Below, in pieces: positions 35,922 to 49,000 of a stretch of DNA of 64,000 nt. The translations under genes and the position numbers were made by a program. This DNA comes from Anarhynchus alexandrinus. Lineage: Eukaryota > Chordata > Aves > Charadriiformes > Charadriidae. The DNA is taken from contig VUYV01000089.1 in assembly GCA_008711295.1 (NCBI GenBank), forward strand, positions 1,769,213 to 1,833,212, given 5' to 3'. The notes beneath the pieces are model-generated. The model was not told the DNA's origin and did not search any database. It saw only the letters and a list, made by a program, of their open reading frames with translations. Position 1 is the stretch's first letter, and the number at the start of each line of letters is the position of its first letter.

Positions 35922-36930
35922 AGGGTTGTGATTAATGGAGCAGTGTCAAGTTGGAGGCCTGTAAGCAGCGGTGTCCCCCAGGGGTCAATACTTGGTCCAA
36001 TCTTGTTCAATATATTCATCAATGACCTGGATGAGGGGACAGAGTGTATCCTTAGCAAGTTTGCTGATGATACCAAACTGGGAGGGGTGGCTGACACTCC
36101 AGAGGGCCACGCTGCCATCCAGCGTGACCTGGACAGGCTGGAGAGCTGGGCAGAGAAGAACCTAATGAGGTTCAACAAGAGTAAGTGCAGGGTCCTGCAC
36201 CTGGGGAGGAAGAATGCTAAGCACCAGTATAGGTTAAGGGTGGACCTGCTGGGAAGTAGTCCTGAGGAGAAGGATCTGGGGGTCCTGGTAGACAATAAAT
36301 TATCCATGACCCAGCAATGTGCCCTTGTCGCCAAAAAGGCCAATGGAATCCTGGGCTGCCTAGGGAAGAGTGTGGCCAGTAGGTCGAGGGAGGTCATTCT
36401 CCCCCTCTACTCTGCACTGGTGAGGCCACAACTGGAATACTGTGTCCAGTTCTGGGCTCCCCAGTTCAAGAGAGACAGGGAGCTACTGGAGAGAGTCCAG
36501 CGTAGGGCAACTAAGATGATTGAGGGACTGGAGCATCTACCTTATGAGGAAAGGCTGAGAGAGCTGGGACTCTTTGGCCTGGAGAAGAGAAGACTGAGGG
36601 GAGACCTTATTATGGCATACAAGTATCTAAAGGGTGGGTTGAAGGAGGACGGAGCCAGACTCTTTTCAGTGGTTCCCAGTGACAATGGGCACAAGTTGGA
36701 GCATAGGAAGTTCTGTTCAAATACACGGAAAAACTTCTTTACGGTTAGGGTGACAGAGGACTGGAACAGGCTGCCCAGGGAGGTTGTGGAGTCCCCTTCT
36801 CTGGAGATTTTCAAGACCCGCCTGGATGCAGTCCTGAGTAATGTGCTCTAGGCAATCCTGCTTTGGCAGGGGAGTTGGACTAGATGATCTCTAGAGGTCC
36901 CTTCCAACTCTGAAAATTCCGTGATTCCAT
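35922..36930 (+). mobile_element. Best-preserved CR1 LINE in the window (5'-truncated)
   Basis: A ~1-kb plus-strand CR1 begins inside the reverse-transcriptase domain and is complete to the 3' end. The ORF2 part (35928-36851) is open and ends at a natural-looking TAG. The ~80-bp 3' UTR has the standard GGGGAGTTGGACTAGATGATC and CCCTTCCAACTC blocks. The terminus is a variant, AATTCCGTGATTCCAT, rather than repeated ATTCTATG. The abrupt 5' edge near 35922 and lack of any upstream RT or endonuclease show the 5' truncation typical of CR1 retrotransposition. It is clearly younger than the other copies here, all of which are frame-broken. It cannot retrotranspose, because it lacks the endonuclease and the N-terminal RT including the first catalytic aspartate. 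Confidence 0.95.
35928..36851 (+). pseudogene. CR1 ORF2 C-terminal fragment: partial reverse transcriptase, 307 codons open
   Basis: The full-length protein is the CR1 endonuclease/reverse transcriptase that copies CR1 RNA at the target site. Only its C-terminal third is here. In the open stretch, residues 14-33 hold the RT motif [20 protein letters not shown]. Residues 45-48 are FADD, the LINE version of the YxDD box, with two catalytic aspartates at 47-48. Later blocks are [79 protein letters not shown] and the C-terminal KTRLD. The domain-A block with the first aspartate and the N-terminal endonuclease are missing by truncation. The ATG at the start is internal and not a true start; the frame is open a little upstream. 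It is not expected to make a functional enzyme. Confidence 0.95.
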
Positions 36931-39900
36931 TACTTGTGGTATTATGGAGCACTACATCTGGTTCTTAATAGTCATGTCATACTGTATTAAGTCATATAAT
37001 ATCCTGAAAAGATTGATTTATGGCCTGTCATATCTTGATGTGTCAGCCAAGGAAGTAGAGCTTATATCTCATCTGTAAATGGCTTGTATATGTGGAGTTT
37101 TAAGAAAAAATAAAAATATATTTCATGAAAAGCACAGAGCACAAGAAAAACTACTTTTACACTAAGCTATAATGTTTAGAATTACTTGTTAGACCGCAAT
37201 ATCTTAGACACTTCAAAACTGTGAATGCTGGTAAACTTGTGTAAAAAAGGGTAGTGGGACACATACGACAGATAAAGAATCCTTGCTGTAGAAAGAACTA
37301 ATAGGGATCCATTTTGAGTGATGCATAACAGGAGTCTTCTTCATAGTAAAGTCTGAGGCCCTAATGGAGTCTAACATCTTAAAATTCATGAAATAAATGT
37401 AGTTAAGGGTGGGGAAAATTCAAACCAAAACTGCGTTTTGGTATATTTCTTCTTGTATAGTATTTCTGATGTCAGTGCCAAAAAAATATTCACTGATTGA
37501 CATAGAAAATGAGAGCAAAACTTGAAAATTTTCTTTTGAAATTTCATCCATAAGATGAGCAGCAGTCAACGTTATCTGGGCACAAACCAATTAAAACCCA
37601 CCTGTTAGGCACTAGCTACCTTAAATGTACAAAATCTCATTTCTGTTAGTAGATCATAAATTTTTAGGCCTATTCATATGGCTAAGGAAGTGTTTCTTCA
37701 ATGTGCCTAAGTATGTGAGTAACAAACACTGAGGGCATTGTAGGTAAGGATAGTTGACATCTGGCGGATTTGTCTTTTGCTCCTGAGCTGGAAGAGCTTA
37801 TGGTAAGGAATTATTTAGTCATATAGGTTGTGTATAGCATTTGACGGTGTCCATTGCCTCCAGCTCCCTTAAGAGGTTTTGAGGCCAGAAGAAGCAGTAA
37901 CTGCTCAATGCAAATATCTAAAATTGTATTTTAAACAAGAATGACTGTAAGACAGTAAAGATACAATTAGCTACTAACTTTAATGCCATGTCCTAGACTT
38001 TTGAAGGACATAGTTCAGAATGAATTCTCATTTCCATGTTCTAGTACCATTTCTTCTAGTTATACTTTAGGATTTCTGCCGTATTACAGCACTTCTTAGA
38101 CAATTAAAATAGCTGCTTGTGTTCAAGGTAAAAATATTCTCAATTGTATGTTTTCTTAGAAGATATTCTGAAGAGAATAATGTCTGAAGGCAATGAGGTT
38201 GATGGGTCTCCTGGTTAATGTGTCATTCGTCTAATTAATTTAACTAAATTACAGTAATTTACAAGGACCTGGATATGCATGACTTGTATTACAGATAAAA
38301 TTCCTGGAATTAAGAAGAGGGGAATCTTGGTAGGATTTTAGTCCTTTCTAAGAAAACAAACTGTCCTTGATAAGAAAATTTTCACACGTAGGGTGTTAAT
38401 TTTTATGTACATCTATAGAAGTAATGTGGTAATACTACATTTTTAGTATTTTCTGTCCCATCTATTATCCTGCCCTGGATTTTGTGGATATCACACAATT
38501 CTAGACCCTTGTTTCGATGTTCTACTTTTACACCAAATGGTGATCCATTTCTTTTTCTGAAAGAAACATTAGAAACAATGTTTTAGAACATCTCAGCTAC
38601 AGTGAGAAATATGTCTTTAAAATACCTTGACCTTTTTGATTTATTAATAATAAGTAAAAAACACTGTGGTTGATTTCTTTGAGAAAAAGCACATGTCCTT
38701 TTCCTGTCCTTTTACATCTGTAACTTCTAAAATTTCTCAGTCTCCTAAGATCAGAAAACATTAAACTGATAAACATAATGTTTAATTTAAAAATCACCAA
38801 TTTGTTACGATTAATTGAGTTGATGTCTTCCTGTGGCAGTTACAGTGTTAGATGTACATTCACCCTATATTAAGATGTCCTTTTCAGGATGACCATTGCG
38901 TGGAGTTTTTTTGAATGCCCTAAAGTCAAGATGCCTTCAAGAAATACAGTGGTCAGTAGATAATAATGAGACCAAAGGCCAAACAAATTAATAAATACTA
39001 AATGAAACTAACACTAAACCAAATAAATATGTGGAAGTATTGTCCTTACTTTCTCAGCTCTGCAGAAAATGATAGGAGGAGGGCAGCAATACAGGAAGAG
39101 AATAGCCCTCTGTATAGCTTTTTTTCCCCTTCCCTCTCCCCCTCTCTTCCTTTCTCAAAAAAAGACCTTTTCCTCCGATAACTGTTGAAGAACAAAACCA
39201 TTTGTGTTTGGAAACATCAGTATGTTGTTGTATTGGTTCACCTATTCATAAACTTATGAATTTTCACTAGTGAGATGGTTTGCAGTTAGAATTCTACACT
39301 GTCTAGAGGGTCTGGGTTTGAATTAAGTTTTTACCACTGAAATATTGGACTTATTTATATGTACTGTTCCCCAACTTTATGGAAGTATTCTTGAGTTTTT
39401 CTTGAACAGCATGTGTCATACATTCTTCCAAATTCAAGTCACCTAGAAAATGCAAGTCGTGATCTTGAAAATGTACCTTGGACCAACTGTCTTTGTACCT
39501 GTAAGTCACATGGACTTCAATTTTCCTTTGGGAAGGACCTATGGAATGTGTATAAGCTGATGAAAATGCTTACAAGAAGTGGTCTTATTTCTAATAAATA
39601 CTCTTGTTGTCGTTCAGACACTGTGATATCAAATGTGATGATGGTACCTAAATGCACACCAGTCTGAAACTGGTGATGATGTCACAACCCCATAGTAGGT
39701 CACTTTTCATATTTCTCTGCTTCATTTTGGCAGTGTTATTCAGACCTCTTGCAGAATCTAAGGTAGGTACAATATGTAGGCTTTACAGGCTAGCACAGAG
39801 AAGAATTGTTTACAATAAATTTATCTCATGAAATACTCATTATAGGATTAACTTTGCTTTTCCCCAAATATGCTTATTTGGCATGGTACACATGACAAGT

Positions 39901-42900
39901 GCATGTCTCAGGGCGTATAGTGAAGGGATTTCTTTAAGAATACAAAAACTCAGTTCTGTTGGAAATCTTTCCCCTTCTTTGTTTGTTTGGTTCACTCTTC
40001 CTATGTAAAGTCTTCTTCTTCAAAAAAAGACAGTACTCACTAAAAATGTAAAGAAATATTTTTTCTGTGTGAAAGTGTACTCACCAAAGAATCTTTTTCT
40101 CTGCATTGATACAATTTTTGATGGCATATTAAAGTTCACCATTAAGAAAAAATACAGCAAAGAGAATAGCTTGAAAAATTTAGATAACAATTGGGATTTT
40201 AAAACTGATCTGAGTGGGAACTGTGGAATTGCACTAAAAGGCCCTTTTGAGGTTGGTTTTTTTTTTTTTTTAATTTTCAAGTGGCTAATTCATTGGACTG
40301 AATATCTCTGGCTTGTTACACTACTCCATGTGAGGTGAAATTTAAAGTGGTGTTATTTGAACACATTTCTATTTAAGAAGTTCTGTACATATTCCTTTTT
40401 TATTTCAAGATATTCAGGTTTGCAAATGCTGAATTTTAGGCTAAAATTGATTTGGGATCTTACAAAATATAGGTCCCACCCCTTCCATGAAAACAGATTT
40501 AGTGGTCAATTCTGTTGAAAAATCCTGAAGACTCGGGGATCTACTTGAACAGATATGAACAGAATAAAACTTCCATTGATTTGTTAATCTTGTTCAGCAT
40601 CAGAATGGGGATATTAAAAATTAAGTAACCGCTCAAATTTGCATTAAAACCTTACTTCTGTGTTCTGGTTTTCTTGATAATAGGCCTTCATGTTTTGATA
40701 GAGTAAGCTTGTAAATCTTAATAACATTTTTACCATATACTGTTGCACATCAAGTTTGTAATAAAAAAAATCCTAAATCAGGTTATCTTTATATGATTTA
40801 ATGTTTTCCTTTGTCTATTTGGTATGGTTTTGATAATGGAGTTTATGAACTTCGTTGTCTCTTGAGATTCCTCATAGGATAAGTCTTACTGCCAGTTAGC
40901 TAAATCTTATATTCTCTCCTACAAGCTGTTAAATGATCTAGCATATTTTTTTTTAAATGAAGTTCTCCAAAAAACTTGGTTTTGTAATTACATTAACACT
41001 GAGTTATAGTCTCCTGGCATTTACCTGAAAAGATGTAATGTTTCATAGCTCCCTTGGTTAGCCTTTTCTGACTTTGCACTCAAATAAGAATGTATCACAG
41101 AAGAAGATAACAACTAATAATTTGGTTGGGTTGGTTGGTTTTGTTTTTTTTTTCCCCTGTAGCAGGTTTAATTCCATTTCAGTCCCCTTTTTGATGACAG
41201 AGAAGCCAATACTGTCCTGTGTGGAAATATGATGGTTTATGGCTGGTGGACAATTGCTATACTTCATTTGTTAATTCTTCTTGAAAGACCTTTTGGCACC
41301 TAGTCCCTTTGGAGTTTTTGCAATTTGTAACTACAACAGAAAAGCTAGAAGACAATACTTAGATGACCTCTGCTGCTGTTCTAGTAAAACATAAGTGCTT
41401 ACTCCTGTTTATGTCAGTGAAGCTAAGAGAGTCTGCATACTTTCAGAATTGCACTTCAGGTGCAAAAATGAGCCTTCAGCAGCAATACGTCTTCTAGCAA
41501 CTTATGTCATCATCTAGATATTCAGTATTGATTTTAAAAAACCCAAACCACGCAAACCAGGAAGCTACAATGAAAAAGGTTTTTAAGAGGACAGCCCTGT
41601 GATGGTAGGATTCTTTCAGGAAGGGTGCCTGCATGGATGGTGGAGAACTGAGAAACAAATTACTAACTATACTGTGAAAACAGCAGCTCAACTTAAGCTC
41701 AGATTTAGTGTGAAAAACAAACAAGGTTTTGATAAGATGTTTATGTTTGTTGTTGTCGTAACCAAGTTTAGCAATTAATAACAAGAAAAAGGCAATTTTT
41801 TTCTCTTAATTTCTTTTATTAAATAGATCAGATTCAAGAACAATGATATAATACGGAACTTTATGTATGGAAAGAGAATAATATACAAAGGCAAGGAGCA
41901 TAGCAAGTTGCTCATAAAGACCTCAGAACCTTGTTGCCTCCAATCAACTTAGCTGAACTGAGAACAATAATGCCCAACTAATAAAAAATGTGCAACATTA
42001 GAAAAATGTGTGCTCTGTGGGTGAGCTTCACAAATTGAGCTGTATGGTTATGGGCGCAAGTGTTAACATATTTGGAAAATAAGGAATACTGGCTTAAGCT
42101 TTACGTTATGTCCACAGCAAGAGACAGACAATGTAGCTCATTAATGTGAAGTAGTCTTAAGTTTAAAGTTTGATGACTTATGTGGAAGGTATTACTGTGT
42201 ATTTTGCTTGATTACAAAGGAAATATTCTGGATTTATGGGATTATTATGCTATATTAGGCAAATTACTGCTCTTATGTAACTTGTTTCAGTAAGTAGATA
42301 GTTGAATTTAAGAGCTGAATTTGACCCTGTAACTGGCATTAAAATATGCTTTGAATCTATACAGTTTGGAGTCTCTAATCTCTGAAAATACCTGATGTTC
42401 AGAGCGTTGCAATCCTTTTATTAGGTCTGGCAGGTTAATTTATCCTATTCAAGGACAAATACATCAGAATATTAAGCTTCATCACCTCAACAACAGTTGC
42501 AATAGTTGGTTATTGTGGTTTTGCTTGAAGCTGCTGTTAGCACCTCTGCAAAAAAAATGCACTAAAATGTCTGCTGTTTAGAAGTTCAAAGTATTTGCCA
42601 TTCTAATACATGGAATATTAGCTATTCTCTGCAAGTTTGCAAAAAGGAATTAAATGAAGATAAATACAAAACTCTAACAATTACAACAACTCTGTCATGA
42701 AATTGACCAGCCATTTTATATACTCCTCTGAATTCAGTAGAACAAATGTTGGTTTCTGCCTCTCTAAAGTAGAAAACTCTTCCTAAAAGACAGTCATATA
42801 TATGTGACTACACTTATATATGACGTATAGGCTTATATTCTACCTTTGAACAGTTTTAACTCTGTCAGTACCTAGACTGTCATTATGAAAGCATGAGTGT

Positions 42901-45442
42901 TTAGTCCTGTCCTTATTTTTTAATTTCATTACAGTAAAAAAAAACCTGTCTCTAATTTAAGTAATCTATTCATAGATCAATCAATTAGATTTTTCTTCAG
43001 AAATTTGGAACATGTTTGCATTTTGAAAGTCAAAAGATTTGCAAAGTGTCACTTAATAAAAGTTTTTCTAGTATTTGCATCACTTCTTGAAAAGTTTATA
43101 CATTATATCTATTAAAAATAAAAACTAAACTCCCCAAAAATTTGATAAAATAATTTTTTAAAAAATATATTTTGTTTCCAAAGGATGCAAGTAGCCACAG
43201 TTACCAACAATACTGCTTTTATTTAAAAAAAACAGGAAGGCTTACTGAGTTGTATTTAGGATGTTCCTCAGAAAGCCCAAACAGAATAATTTTGTGAAGT
43301 ATTTGCAATGAAATTAAGTGATTCCAAACACTCTGAAACAATTTTTTTCTACTAATCTTACTCTCTATTTACCACTTATGCATAAAAGCCCAAATACCTC
43401 TTGATTTTTATGTAACATGAATGACAGATTAAGGAAAAAAGCAATTGTGTGTTAGCTCTGAATTCTCACAACTTTTCTTTTTTTTTTTTCTTTTAGGAAA
43501 CATACTCAGGGAATGGAATAGAGAGGCAACAAGTAGGTGAAGATACACAAGAATTGCCTGCAGCCTTCCAATATGTTTTTTTTTAGATGATATTCTTACA
43601 TTTTTAATGTGATCTGACTAAAATACTAGCCAGCTTGTCTCCTGTGTCGTGTTAAATTTAGCCTGAAACCTTTCTGGTAAGATCTTGAAGCCATATGGTC
43701 TTGTTAGTATTTAAATAAGAGGCTTCCCAAGAAAACTCAGATGCTACTGAGTAAGGCTGTTTCAGCTTCCTTCCCTTCTGTTTTTCTCCAATTAATCCTT
43801 CTTTTGATCAAAGGTACTGTCAGTACATCCTTCAATAATATTCCAACAGAGTTTCAAATTATTTGAGATTTAGACCTGCAGTAGAATAGTTTGTAACCTT
43901 AATGTTGTTTCTTTCCCTTCCTGAAATCTGACTGGTTTTAATAGAATGATGTTGTTTTCTAAATTCTGTAAATTCCTGTATATAGGTGTGGATGAAGAGT
44001 TTAACTTTTCTGAGATAGTTAGGATTCTTTGGAAAAATGTTTGTCTGAACATGGAGCAGAGGAGGCAATAGGTGGAGGAAAAACTTGTATGAATTGGGTA
44101 GAAATTATTGAAATAATTTTCTATATAATTAGGTAAAATATATTTACATTTTACAACCCATCTTTGGTAAAAGATGAATATTTTCCCATTAATCTTTAAA
44201 AGACAGAAACTGGCCTTGACGAAATCCTGATTCTCAACAAATTCTATATTTGGTAGCGTAGACTTTAGTACTTTTTAGAACACTGTGATGAAATGAACAC
44301 ACCGTATCAAAGCAGACATAAAGTATTGGGGAGGGGGAGTGGAAAAAGAGGCAGTTGTGTACGTAAAATCTCTACCCAGTTCAGTCTTCTTTTGTTGATG
44401 TTTACTGATGAAAGACTTTTTTGGATGACACTTGGCTTTGAGGATTTGTTATTTGACTTCAGGCATGGCACTTTTTTTTGGCCTGAGCATCACTGGTGAT
44501 ACCCCAAAAAAACTGAACACCTGCTCAGAGTAAAGCTGCCAAGTCCCTTAGCTCCTGTAGGTTTAAGACTCCTTTGAAACGTAGCTGAGGATCCTCCTTT
44601 TTCAATATCTACACAGGTACTAAAAGAACTGGGTTCGTTATTTGTTTTTAAGTCTGGCACAAAATTATCCAACTATTAGAGGAAAAATTATATTTATAAA
44701 TTCTCAAAAAAATACTAGGCTTACGTAAGTGTTTAATCTTTTGCATTTTAGATACCATTAATGATTTCAATCAAACATTAATGATTTCAGGGCATAGAAG
44801 AAAGCTGAAGGAGGTTTTTTGAGCCTCCAGTTTAAAGATTTCAGATTCTTGTATGCTGTTGATATTAACTATCTTAATCCTGTCTTAAAATAGAAATGTA
44901 TTGTAATTAGATTAACTGAAACTGCTTTGTTTTCTCTGCCTATTTCTAATGAAAAAGAAAGATATTAACTGCGATCTCTGAGATTTATACTACATATTTG
45001 CACACTGCAGCAAACTGAAAAAGCACTGGACTTCTAAGAGATCCATTTAAACTAGTAAGTGATTCAACCTCTGAACTAGGTAAAATTAATCTCTTTCACA
45101 AAAGTCAAATTTTCAAATAATCTGTCTTTTATTGGCTATATGGGGTTAGTTTCTTCTACACTGAATGCACTGGGCAGGAGTCTATAAAGGAATAGAAGCA
45201 TTCTATGTGTTTGTTTTTATTTTTTATTACAGATACTATTTGCTACCTGTTTACTAGTAGCCACAATTATTTGATTTATTAAAAGTATTTTTAAAAGGAC
45301 TTGAAAGGGAAGAGGGTAGTGTCCTTATGATTCTTTAGAAGGGGTAAAAGACAGAAAGAAAGGACTTTAGCTGGAGGTAGTACCAATACAGGGAGCAGAG
45401 GTGAGAAAAGACATATGTAGGAACTGTGTTCTGACTACAAAG
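36931..45442. other. 8.5 kb of AT-rich unique sequence, no gene seen
   Basis: I recognise no exon, RNA gene or repeat family. Small local structures include a 10-bp perfect inverted repeat at 42793-42802/42815-42824 and a duplicated CATTAATGATTTCA block at 44757-44791. Open frames of 60-96 codons occur on both strands as expected by chance in AT-rich DNA. Confidence 0.5.
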
Positions 45443-46052
45443 TGTGGTGGGTTGACCTTGGCCAGCTGCCAGCTGCCCACCAAGCTGCTCTCTCATTCCT
45501 TGTCCTCAGCACAACAGGAAGAGAAAATAAGATGGAAAAGCTTGTGGGCTGACATAAAGAGGGGGAGATCACTTACCAATTACCATCATGGGCAAAACAG
45601 ACTGAACTTGGGGAAAATTAATTTACTTTATTGCTAATTACAATAAATTTAGATGGTGAGAAAGAACAAAACCTAAACCACCTCTTGTTTTTCCTGGGCT
45701 CAACTTCAGTCCCTCATTCCCAACTCCTCTACCTCCTTACCTTGAGCGGTGCAGGGGGATGGGGAATGGGGGTGTTGCGGTCAGGTCATAAAAGTTTTTC
45801 TCTGCTATTCCTTCCTCTTCACACTTTTCTCCTGCTCTAGTATGTGTCCTTCCCATGGGATGCAGTTTCCTTCAGGAAACATACACCTACTCTGGTGTGG
45901 TGTCCTCTGTGGGCTGCAGTGTAGGTATCTGCTCCAGCATCATCCTCTCCATGGGCTGCAAGGCAATACCTGCTTCTCCCTGGTCTCTCCAGGAGCTGCA
46001 GGGGAATCTCTGCTCCAATACCTGGAGCACTTCTTCCCCCTCCTCTTTCTTT
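45443..46052 (+). mobile_element. LTR-like avian dispersed repeat, 3'-truncated
   Basis: The block opens with TGTGGTGGGTTGACCTTGGCCAG at 45443, a terminus I recognise from a widespread avian ERV-type LTR family. It continues with the AGAGATCACT.ACCAATTACC.TCATGGGCAAAACAGA region, a short ATT-rich stretch (45610-45655) and GGTGCAGGGGGATGGGGAATGGGGGT (about 45748). Between 45840 and 46020 it shows the degenerate internal repeats typical of this family, with GGGCTGCAGT and TCTGCTCCA motifs at roughly 45-60 bp spacing. It ends near CCCCCTCCTCTTTC at 46050, before the family's usual 3' end, so it appears truncated. Overlapping open frames of 70-105 codons inside it are by-products. Assignment to an exact family needs a repeat library. 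Confidence 0.7.
45840..46020 (+). repeat. Degenerate tandem repeats inside the LTR-like element
   Basis: A GGGCTGCA(G) motif follows TCTCCATGGG or CTCTGTGGG and precedes a TCTGCTCC-type motif, several times at irregular spacing of about 45-60 bp. The copies are diverged and contain indels. Confidence 0.55.
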
Positions 46053-49000
46053 CATCTTATTTTTGACAAAGAGTTTTCATTTTCATTTCATTATTATCTT
46101 TCACTGATTTCATGATAAGTTGGGAGAAACAGGGATACTTTGAAATTTATCTTTCCTTATCAAGAAAATGGAAATTCTGGAATCTTGCCCAGTGATATAG
46201 CTGTATGGTGTTTGGAAAAGTAAAATGCATAAAATCATAAAAATAACAACACCAAATAAAAATAAATAAAAATTTACAATTTCTTTAGAATAATTATTTA
46301 TTTAGGGATCCAGACATTTTTGGCACCAGTGTTGGCTATCTGAACAGATTTCCAGAAGTTATTTTGCTGACAGAGCTCTGGCAGGTGAAAAAAGGGAAGC
46401 CCTGTCTGTCAAATATGACATTTCATCTGATTACTCTTTTAAATGCCATCTTTCCATAAAAAGCATTTCCCAGTTTCTATTTGTGCTGTGTCCACATTGT
46501 TTGTGAAAGGCATCCTCTGATGTTGTCTAATTTTTGCAAGGGTGATTGACAGGGAGGCCAGGATATGCCTCCAGTGGTCACTGACCTCCATGTGACTGAT
46601 AAGGATTGGCAAGTCAGCATGCTGCCAGTAGACAGTTGCCTGGGAAGAAATGTGAACAGAAAGTGGGTAAGTTATGAAGCATGCTTTGAACTTTCTAGTC
46701 TTACTTTCTTCTCTTTGGAACACAAGCACAAGCTTAGTGGCAGTGTTTTGGTTTTTAGGGTCTCATCTTCTGCCCTCCCTTGGCCCCTCCCAGGGGAAAG
46801 ATGTTGGGTACTATCTCTCCAGCTGACTCATGCAGTCTGTCAAAGGCAATGCAAATTTCCTGAGGTTTCTAAAATTTTCTGAGGTGTCTGCACTTTCTAC
46901 TCTTTCTCAAAACCGCCATGTAAGTAAGAAGTCTACCCAGTGTTTAATTCCCTCAGTTACGTGCATGTGGTTCATTTTCTATTAGATTAGCATTTTTCCA
47001 GTTTTGAAGTGTTTGAATTGTAAGTCTGTATATGCATTGTCAAATACTACTTTCTTTTACCTTCTCACCAATAATTATTAAAACCAAACCAAACCAAAAC
47101 AAATACCCCTTAAAAGAGTGAGTAAATATCTATATCCCAGTTGCTGATGTTTACTCAAGTACTGCTTCTGATATTGTCAGTCTCTTAGAACTAGTTTATA
47201 TGTCTAAAAAAGGTAAAAAATGCTAGTCTGTCTGCCATTAATTTATATACTTCTAAATAAATGAGTACTCTAAAGAAATTGTAAGTTAATAATTCATTTT
47301 TAATTTGGTATTTTTATTCTTATTTCTATGAATTTAATCTTGAAACACTTTATATTTAAATATTAAAGTGAATAAGAATGAACAAAAATAATAAACACTG
47401 AAAAATCACTATAAGACCATGGGAAAAGTAAACAATAAGTATATTAATCTCTGATTATCTATTTGAAAAATAAATAAACCACAGTATACCTTCTTGAAAA
47501 AAAATGAACACAAAGGACTTGAGAAAATATTAATCTCCAAGTTGAGCTTTTTAGCAGCCATAGATCCTTTGCCCATGTTAATTGCTTTCCTAATGGCAGC
47601 CCCTGTGTCTGTCTCTGGGTCTCTGGATGGTATTCCACAATCCATCCCTCTTTTTCAGCTGTGTCTGCAAGTGACAAAAGTATTCTTTAGCAAATTGTGT
47701 CCCATCTTCACATCCAAAGCTGTTTGGCTGCCTTTATAGATTTCCTGTTTGCAGTATCTGAGATGTTATATTTCTGGTAACTTGGGAGACCCTCTTTAAA
47801 ACCAAATGCTTACCTGTCAGAGCATAAATACAGAAGAAAACTGATAAAAAAACATAACATCAATCAAAAAAGTGTGTGTGTTTTTCTCATTTGGCTCTTA
47901 CTAGTCTTCCACAACAATGACCTCCTTTTTCTATCTGTACTTAGTGGTTTTATTCCTTTTTATAACTAACTAGTATGTTTTAAGTCTCTTAACATTTGGT
48001 TTAATCTACAGGATGTGTTATATTACCCTCTTTTGAGTAGCACAGACCTATACCAAATTATGTATTTACTTTTGGCACTTTTTCTCAGTTGTTGGAGAGT
48101 TGTCTCAGAGCCTCTGCCTTTCCGTCTAGGGCACACACAAGAGGCTCAAATGGTTTTGGTGTCAGCTAATAATTCTGAGACATAAGGCCCGTTATTTTAA
48201 TTAAAACAGTCCTTCTCCAACTTTCAAATAACTAAGAAAAAACCCAATACAATTAGTGTCAAAAACATATATAGGAGAACATTTTGAAATGTGAGGCAAG
48301 CCAGATTTTGATTTTGTGTTGAAACACAAAGTATGGCTTAGGTTGTCCTTTTCTGTCAAACAAGCTGAGTGCTAAATTTCCACAAAGATGCTCGGTTAAA
48401 CTTTGTCAGAGAACTGCCCATTGGACTGCAGTCACATTCATTTTGAGTAGCATGGCTTTATGCCTGTTTATTTTGCATTTCAGTGTAGAACTCAACCTAG
48501 CCTCCACTAAAAGATGACTATTCTTATTGACTTTGATATCAGGGCTATTGAAGCTACTTACTGTGCTGTAATTCCTGGCCATACTGTTGGCTTATATTGG
48601 AATACTGGCATGACAATAGGAAAAACTTCCCCAAAATATGTTGTCCATTAAAAACTGTGGAACAAATCACATGTTTGGTTACAGGTGTCTAAGGTGATTC
48701 AAACCTATGGTGATTCAAATCACTGACATGCATTATAATGGATGAAATTACCATAATGTGTCTGTTGAAAACTAGTAGGAAGTAATCAAATAAAAAAAAT
48801 AGCTGGTCATACTGAGATTTTATTCCTATGATAGTTTTGTATATTGCATGACAAAAGGACAGAGCAAATTATTTTCTTATCATTAACCAAACACATTCAT
48901 TATATATATAAAATTTTTTTTTCAATCCTAAACAGAGGTGCTGCTTTTTTTTTTTTTAATACTGATGAGTAATTTTGGTAAAGTTTATTACAGTAACACC

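Noticed and set aside
35849..36397. 182-codon minus-strand open frame.
   Set aside because: It is the antisense of the CR1 reverse transcriptase. The plus strand explains the sequence fully.
47409..47760. Minus-strand frames with a faint retroviral integrase flavour (a GTQF-like and a YHPE-like motif in neighbouring frames).
   Set aside because: The motifs fall in different frames, the surrounding blocks do not follow integrase order, and no LTR lies nearby. Similarity is too weak to annotate.
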